Shown here piece after piece: positions 56,811 through 64,000 of a stretch of 64,000 bases of DNA. Each line of letters starts with the position of its first letter. The stretch's first letter is position 1. The stretch comes from Rhodamnia argentea. Its lineage: Eukaryota > Streptophyta > Magnoliopsida > Myrtales > Myrtaceae. Both the position numbers and the translations under genes were made by a program. Below the pieces are notes generated by a model. That model had not been told where the DNA came from. It worked only from the letters and a program-made list of their open reading frames with translations, and searched no databases. Location: NCBI RefSeq assembly GCF_020921035.1, contig NC_063155.1:8789001-8853000 (forward strand). The letters are read 5' to 3'.

Positions 56811-59043
56811 ATGGACAAGAACGAAGGAGAAAGAATGGAGAAAAATGAGGAAGAAATGACGGACGAGGACGAGAGAGCTGCCGTGACCGGTGAGCTGAAG
56901 ATCAACTACAGAGGATGGAAAGCCATGCCCTTCATTATAGGTGAGGCTGAGAGCTCATTGGGTATTCATGTTCTGCTCTTTTTTGTCTAGGAACCATTTC
57001 CTGAACTTCCCATTTGGTATGGAATTCTTCCAGGGAATGAGACTTTTGAGAAGCTTGGAGCCATTGGAACCTTGGCCAACCTGTTGATCTATCTGACCAA
57101 GGTATTCAACATGAAGACCATCACGGCCGCGAATATCATCAACATCTTCAATGGCACTGCGAATTTCTCTACCTTGCTGGGAGCCTTCTGCTCCGATACC
57201 TACTTCGGTCGCTACAAGACCCTGGCGTTCTGCACTCTTGCCTCTTACATGGTGCCCACTGCCTAATACTTTCTGCATCGTCTATTGAATTCAGTGCGTA
57301 GATTTTCAATCTAGCAGATGAATAACTGATATGCCACTCAAATCCGACCATGAAATGACTAACAGATAGAAGTAGATGAAATGCGATTCGCAAAATGCAT
57401 TTTACTTAAATTAGGTGACTCAGGGATGAAATTGAAGCTAATTGTCTGCCTAATATCGTTACCATTTCTCTGTGAAGGGGCTTCAAGTGATACAACTAAC
57501 GGCGGCCATCAGGGACCTGCACCCTCCGCACTGCGGCAGCCGGAAGTTCTGCACCGGACCCACTGGAGGGCAAATGGCGTTTCTCATATTGGGGTTCGCG
57601 CTGCTAATCACAGGAGCCGCAGGTATCAGGCCGTGCAACTTAGCTTTCGGAGCTGACCAATTTGATCCGAAAACCGAATCTGGAAAGAGAGGGATAAACA
57701 GCTTCTTTAACTGGTATTTCTTCACCTTCACTTTTGCCCAGATGGTTTCCTTGACGCTCATAGTCTACGTGCAATCGAACGTGAGCTGGGCTATTGGTTT
57801 AGCGATTCCCGCAGTCTTGATGCTCATATCTTGTGCAATCTTCTTCACGGGTTCTAAGATATATGTGAAAGTGAAAGCCACGGGAAGTCCAATCACTAGC
57901 GTGGTACAGGTCCTAGTAGCTGCCATTAAAAAGAGCAGTTTGAAGCAACCAGAGCAGCCATGGCTTTCTCTTTACTCATACACACCAGTGAAGTCTATAA
58001 ACTCTAAGCTTCCATATACAGATCAATTCAGGTATCCAGCCTACACCAACATTCCGATATAGAATTCTACCAAGTGAACAGAAGCTCCAATTGGCAACTT
58101 CAACAAACCAACAACTCTCTGTTGAATCCTCTGTTTTCTTGACAGGTTCCTAGATAAAGCAGCAATCAAGACATCCCAAGACCAATTAAATCCAGATGGG
58201 TCGCCAGCCAATCCGTGGAGACTCTGTAGTATGCAGCAAGTGGAAGAAGTGAAGTGCTTGACGAGGGTCATTCCTATATGGGCTGCCGCGGCAATATATT
58301 TTGTTGCAATAGTCCAGCAACATACTTATGCAATTTTTCAGGCCACTCAAGCCAATCGACGCCTTGGAAACAGCAACTTCAATATCCCGGCAGCTTCCTT
58401 CGCCGTGTTCTTGATGCTGAGCCTCACCATCTTTATACCTATCTATGATCGGATCATTGTCCCTGTTTTGACGAGGCTCACGGGCAAAGAAGGCGGTGTG
58501 ACAGTCCTTCAAAGAATTGGCATCGGCATCTTCATCTCCATTATCTCCATGCTGGTATCAGCCCTAGTCGAAAAACAACGGAGGACGATAGCTTTAACTA
58601 GGCCAACTTTGGGTAATGAACCAAGAAGAGGAGCCATTTCGTCTATGTCGGCTTTATGGCTGGTTCCTCAGTTCGCGCTGGCTGGCCTAGCCGAAGCCTT
58701 TGCTTCCATTGGACAAGTCGAGTTTTATTACAAGCAATTCCCTGAAAACATGAGAAGTGTTGCTGGGTCTCTATTCTATTGCAGCATTGCAGGTGCAAAC
58801 TACTTGAGTAGCCTCCTGATATCAATTGTCCACAGAGCGACTGCCGGAGCAGAAGGCGGAAATTGGCTTCCAGAAGATCTAAACAAAGGGAGGTTAGACT
58901 ACTTCTACTACCTTATTGCTGTCTTGGGTCTTCTAAACTTGGGTTACTTCTTACTATGTGCTCGGTGGTACAAGTATAAAGGAACTCCCAACGCGATCCT
59001 TGACTCAGAATCAGAGAAGAAAACCAAAAAGCCTATCATATGA
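56811..59043 (+). CDS. NPF2-type transporter (NRT1/PTR family), NPF2.10/2.11-like
   Basis: Four exons, 56811-56940, 57034-57251, 57478-58031 and 58146-59043, join in phase with GT-AG sites to give 599 aa. Exon 2 has the same length (218 nt) and phase as in the neighbour NPF gene. The family features are NETFEKLG with the ExxEK motif in span 1, [18 protein letters not shown] and [13 protein letters not shown]. Its closest Arabidopsis relatives by sequence are the NPF2.9-2.11 branch, which includes the glucosinolate carriers GTR1/2 and nitrate carriers. It is a tandem neighbour of the first NPF gene on the same strand, but of a different branch, so the pair is not a recent duplicate. Confidence 0.92.
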
Positions 59044-59657
59044 TGTATTTGTGTAGAACACGTACCAGGTATCTGCCTCTTGTAGATGACTGTAGCAGTA
59101 TGCAGCAAATAACTATTGCAGACCCATAGTGAGTGAAAGCGCTGAGACATAGTATCTCCAATGTCATGTATTCGTTTGTAAACTGCATAAAATGTGAGCA
59201 GAATTAGTCTTGCATGGTCAGATTACCTAATCAAGGAAAAGCGACAAAAATTCACTTGTTCTACCACAGAGGTCCCAACCTTACGACCACATCATTTGAT
59301 CGCAACCATGTTTTTGTGATCCAGACAGTGGTTTATTCACCGAAGATTCAGAAAAGATGCCAGAGCATCATGTTTTGTAGCCGTAAGTTAATAGATAAAT
59401 AATGGGACAAAGTTGAAAGATATAGAACTTGCCGGCATCATATATCAACTAAACCAACATTGTAAAGGCGCTTTTCAGCCCAGTATTTGAGCTAAGTAAA
59501 GTGATAAATACTAAACCATTAACAACAGCTCATCAGTGCCTTGAGGACGGAAAATAGGAAATACTAGAAGTACGGCCTAAGCCTCATGATATTCTAATTA
59601 CATCATCACTCTGAGCTGCACAGAATGTGTAAAGCTATGACAGCACTGGGATCTTCT
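59044..59657. other. Convergent 3' flanks of the NPF and ATPase genes
   Basis: The NPF gene ends at 59043 (plus) and the ATPase at 59658 (minus). The 614 bp between should hold both 3' untranslated regions. Nothing else is seen. Confidence 0.6.
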
Positions 59658-62600
59658 TCAAACAGTGTAGCCTTGCTGTATCCCGTCTATGTCCAGCCCC
59701 TTCTGTCGGAAAACTGATTCAACATGACCTTTGAATGTGCGAAGTTCTCTCAATCTAAAAGAACAAATGAAAAAGAAATCAACCACCAAGATGGAAAAAA
59801 AAGAACAGAGGAGTTCAACAGACAAAAGACAACGCAATTTGGTAAATCCAGATATCAGCAAGCAAAGCTGATCAGACATGCTTGTACATTTTAGATATGT
59901 TGGTACAGTACGCTATTTGAAAGTGAAAAAAAGGAGATAAGTTTTTTAATATCAACTTACTCCGAAAGCTAAAAGGTAGATTATCACTTCAATCCCATTG
60001 ATGATTTATCTTGTTCAAAGTACTGTCTATACTTAATAAAATATGGAATGAACTGAACTTCTGATCTCCATCTGTTGATAAGCTATTATAATTTTAGCCA
60101 TAATCATATGATAACGTATTTCCCTAAATTCAACTTCCAATGTTCAACATCCTCATCATAAATTCTTCGTGTTTCACATGGAATATAGTGCATGGATGAT
60201 GTACTGGTTTACCATCTCAAAGCAAAATACTGTAATCCTAACATTACCACCTACCTAGCAATTTCAGCCCTTCTCTTAGCTTCCTCAGCCATTTGATTCA
60301 ACTCCGTGACATGAGTCCGCTGACTGAACTTTGCGTCAGGAGCTTGCAAGCCATGTAGCGTTCTTTGTGCATGTGCCCACTGAAGTTTTTGATGTTCCTT
60401 ACCAAAATCTTTCTGCCTCGTAAAGGCGGTCTGCATTAAAAGCAAATGCATCAGAACACACTCCCTGGTGAACTATAAGCAGTAAACAAGAGTTACATCC
60501 ATACCTTTTTCTCAAGGATGTGGTACCAAGCTCTCCCGCTCAGTGCATAGCGAATGAGGAACTTGATAAAATCAAGCGGGATATAGCAGATGATATTGTA
60601 AAGCCAGATCACACCGGCCCAGCCCCAACCAATGCCTTCGATAGCAGCAAATCCCCAGTTTGCATAGACAGCAATTAGAGTGGCAATCTGTTCAGAATGT
60701 ACAAAGGATTAATCACTCTTGCACAAATCTAAACAAAATCAAAGAACGAGGAAGCAGGTGGTTAACAAATTACCAGCTGAGCAATCACAAAGGCCACTAC
60801 TAGCAGTAATCCAGGACGCTCAACGTAAGACCAACTCCGGGACCGTGTCACAAATATTAGAGCCTGACTTATAGTGCTGACTTGCAGATATATTGCTGAG
60901 GCGAGCTTCCGAAAGTCATGATGAGCTGTTTTCTCCAGAGTGGGCACGGCAAATACCCGCTGGAAAATTCCAGGTGACAGTATCTCCATGAGTGGAACTC
61001 GTTCGAAGTTCGCAGAAATAAATTAATGTGAAGTACAATGAAGATGACAATTTGCATTTTCACACCAGAAAACAGAGTAAGCAAATTATTTACTTAAGGC
61101 CATCCTGAGAAGATGAAAACAGTGCCATGGATTTAGTGAATCCATCACTTTCAGATGCTACTAACAACATATGCAACATGAATGAAACACAAACATACCA
61201 TGTTTCATTCATGCTCTAGTGAGAACCAGATGACCATACATAATCTAGGAGTGACAGTAAAACCTACAGCAACACCAATAATCTGAACTATGCAACAATT
61301 CACTAACCGGGAAAAAGTTCGTTTTGTATGCTGCCCAAAAGAATATGACTGTCATCATTGCCAAGTAACTGCCAAGGACAATGCCAGTAGTAAAAATCTC
61401 TGCCAGTTTCCAACTATCTGGAAGAGGAGACGGTTTAACTCTATCCTTTGATATTGTCATGATAGTCCCTGAAATTTCAGCAAGTAGTTAGTAGAAGCAC
61501 AGACCTATCGAAACCGTCACCCCAGCCAGAATTACTTAGGCAATTAGCTGCTGTTGGGGATCAAATGGGAGGAGTGACTAACCATCATTGAGGATTGCTA
61601 TGATCAGGACCATAAAAGGTGGAAAGTCAAACTTCCATATGAGGGCCAGCAGCATGAAACCAAGCTGCCACCATTGAGAAGGGAAAATATATTATGTTGG
61701 AAAAAACACGAGGTCATGATTCTGAGTCATGTGATTTTGGGTGCAGATAAAACAGATTATTTGGCTAGAGATCAGGAAAATGCTGACAGTATGATATGTA
61801 AAAGAAAAAGGTCACCAACTCACCACAATACGGATTGTAATGGAAACAGCGTAGATCTGACAAAGGAGACAAATACATAGGAAAAATGGGTTAAATTGGA
61901 AATCCATTAGTGAAGAAATAATGAACATACTCCAATCAAGATAATACGGCAAATTATCTTATCAAGCTTTGTGTAAGAAATTGATAGAGGACTAAAATGA
62001 GGCCCAATACATACAGTGTAGTTTTTCATCCTTTGGAATATCGCACGGCTGGTCAGAACAGCGCTAATAATCACACTAAGGCCAGGTTCTGTGAGGACAA
62101 TGTCAGAAGCACTACGAGCTGCATCAGTTGCATCAGCAACAGCTATCCCAATGTCAGCTTTCTTGAGAGCAGGAGCATCATTCACTCCATCTCCAGTCAT
62201 TCCACAGATGTGCTTCCTCGCTTGCAGTCGTTTCACAATTTCAAATTTGTGCTCTATACCCAAAACATTGCAATGAAATTAACAACAACGATCAAGTATT
62301 AGTTACCAAAGACTAGCCGCCTCGCCATCCCGATCAGAGAGAGTATGGACATGAATAAAGAACACAGAAAAGGGTTGAAGAAACATGAAGAATACAGAAT
62401 AGGCGCTCGCTTGTGGGTAGTTTTTTGTATCCATAAGCAGATGAGTGCCATACCAGGGAAAACTCCAGCAAAGCCATCAGCCTTTTCTATCAGCTCATCA
62501 GTTTCTAATGCCATACTGGACACATCCTTGTTTTGCCCCAGCAAAGCAGATGAAGGATACATGTTAGTCCCCATTCCCAAGCGACGACCGGTTTCTTTTC

Positions 62601-64000
62601 CAATGGCCAGTTGATCACCTAATAAAGGTCACAGTGCTCAGTCAGTGCTCAACACGATCAAAAAACTGAAGAGCAATATCTATTTTTTCATCATAATGAG
62701 ATCTTTACTGAAGAGCTAGAATATCATTCTACTCACAACTTTGCACGAGAAATGAAGCATGATTTTATGTCATCCCAAGACTAACCATGTCAAGAAATGC
62801 AAACAGAATGTGTGTCCAAATGGGATGATAAAATGTTAAGCATCTTATTATGTCTACTTTATTCTCCATAGTATTTGTCAGAAAAGTTCCCCTCACTGCC
62901 CTCTAGAACAGACATGAAAAGAGGAAAATAACCAATGAAAGCTTTTGAACATTAATGCTGACTTAACTAAATAACAAGAAAAAGGACATAATCAATATGG
63001 TATATTAGGACTTTGAATTTGAGGACGTAAACATTACATGCAAATGCTGCAGTATGAAAAAAACTCCCAAAATGTTTGCCACACTGCAAAGGTACCTGTT
63101 CATACTTAACAAGATCCGATGGAGCACCAAAGGAATTTTTTTCAAGCGCACATCACCAGAAAAGAGCCGAACCATAGCGTCACATATAGTGAGCACTCAG
63201 TTCTTCAGACTTACCATTCATGAAGCAAAAAGAAAAGATAAATGATGAATACAGATGCAAAAAGTCCAATTCATGACAACTACTACGCTGATTTATGCAC
63301 GAGGACGGGCAACACAACCGAGCAAATATATGTTTACTTCTGGATCACCAAAACTAGACCCATTCTTGCTCAGGCCAATCATATTTGGATATGAGGATAA
63401 ATAGAGACCAACCAGTAATCATCTTAACATTCACTCCAAGATTGAGAGCCCTTCTTATGGTCTCTGCACTGTCATGCCTGGGTGGGTCAAAAAGAGGCAT
63501 GACACCGATGAACTGCCATGGGCCTCCAGCACTCTCCTTCTGTCCTTCAGGAACCTCCTGGATGTACAAACCGTAGCATGAAGTCAATTCCGAACAGAAA
63601 GGTCAAAAAAACTAATGTGAGATCTAGGTAAACAGAACTTAAAGAACGTGTTCAATCACCTGATATGCCACAGCAAGAGAGCGTAAACCACGCTCTGCAA
63701 ACTTATCAATCACACCATGAACTTTGCGCTCAATTTCTGACTTATTGTGTGCAAGGTTTAGGATCTGAGAACCACATGAAAGGAGGAAGCGCTGTCAAAT
63801 TAATCCAAACATGAGAAAATTGAAGCACTGTTAAAGAGGCATAAAATTTCAATTTACCTGCTCCGGGGCACCTTTGCTCACTCTGTGCATTTTACCTTCA
63901 CGATCAATGTAAGTCAAAGCAGTTCGCTTGTCAGTGGGATTGAAAGGAAGAAAATGTACTTCTCGAATGCCAGCCCGAGCCTTTGCATTGCCAAGAAAGA
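59658..64000 (-). CDS. P3A proton-pumping ATPase, AHA10/PH5 type (3' part, runs off the window)
   Basis: Exons seen (minus): beyond 64000 to about 63860, 63764-63660, 63557-63413, 62618-62454, 62253-62015, 61856-61824, 61664-61583, 61468-61308, 60959-60774, 60687-60505, 60430-60255 and 59754-59658. All join in phase with GT-AG sites. They cover the nucleotide domain (KGAPEQ), GDGVND of the hinge, spans M5-M10 and the regulatory tail. The phosphorylated DKTG lies outside. The tail ends GYTV, a 14-3-3 binding end with the penultimate Thr. Phrases such as [22 protein letters not shown] and [18 protein letters not shown] match the AHA10 branch. Members of that branch (TT13, PH5) act at the vacuole in pigment and tannin storage. 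The 33-nt exon 61856-61824 is notable. Confidence 0.92.

Noticed and set aside
1-64000. tRNA, rRNA and CRISPR-type arrays
   Set aside because: None was recognised on either strand. The window is plant nuclear DNA, where CRISPR arrays are not expected.

Overview
The window is nuclear DNA of a flowering plant, almost certainly a eudicot. Genes have GT-AG introns and AT-rich intergenic DNA. The families are plant-specific: a FEI-type LRR receptor kinase, a UGT87A glycosyltransferase, NPF2 transporters and a P3A proton ATPase. Many short inverted-repeat transposons lie between them. I cannot name the species from sequence alone.

Layout. (1) 1-25 kb is an array of short-chain dehydrogenase/reductase (SDR) genes, all on the minus strand. 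It is built from a repeated module of about 3.8 kb. Each module carries a 5'-truncated SDR copy, a short SDR remnant, a single-exon SDR gene of 258 codons and a 44-56 bp minisatellite. Copies A (2218-2994) and B (13429-14205) are open. Copy C is split by a partial Copia element. Copy D (21668-22459) is an open gene of a second SDR type, the type from which the truncated copies derive. An older SDR pseudogene lies at 24590-25002. A hAT relic and a long spacer separate the first module from the rest. (2) 25.3-34.4 kb holds a 1.4 kb Harbinger-type element, an intact FEI3-like receptor kinase gene (12 visible coding exons, 599 aa predicted) and two Mutator-type elements with 9-bp target duplications. 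One of these carries a DnaJ gene piece. (3) 34.7-51.1 kb holds an intact two-exon UGT87A-like gene among decayed CYP85-clan P450 loci: one first-exon fragment and two nine-exon pseudogenes in opposite orientation. It also holds a degenerate Copia fossil, a Mutator-type element that carries an OVATE-family gene piece, and several copies of another Mutator-type MITE family. (4) 52-59 kb holds two intact NPF2-type transporter genes in tandem (588 and 599 aa predicted). (5) 59.6-64 kb is the 3' part of a P3A proton ATPase gene that most resembles the AHA10/PH5 type. It runs off the right edge.

Together: SDR, P450 and UGT enzymes beside NPF2 carriers and an AHA10-type pump resemble the parts list of a specialised-metabolism locus. 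The P450s are dead, however, and co-function is only an inference. The strongest oddities are the two gene-carrying Mutator elements, a foldback MITE whose loop holds a 21-bp array of bZIP-like cores, the Copia insertion that dates the SDR array, and a paralogous empty site for one MITE.
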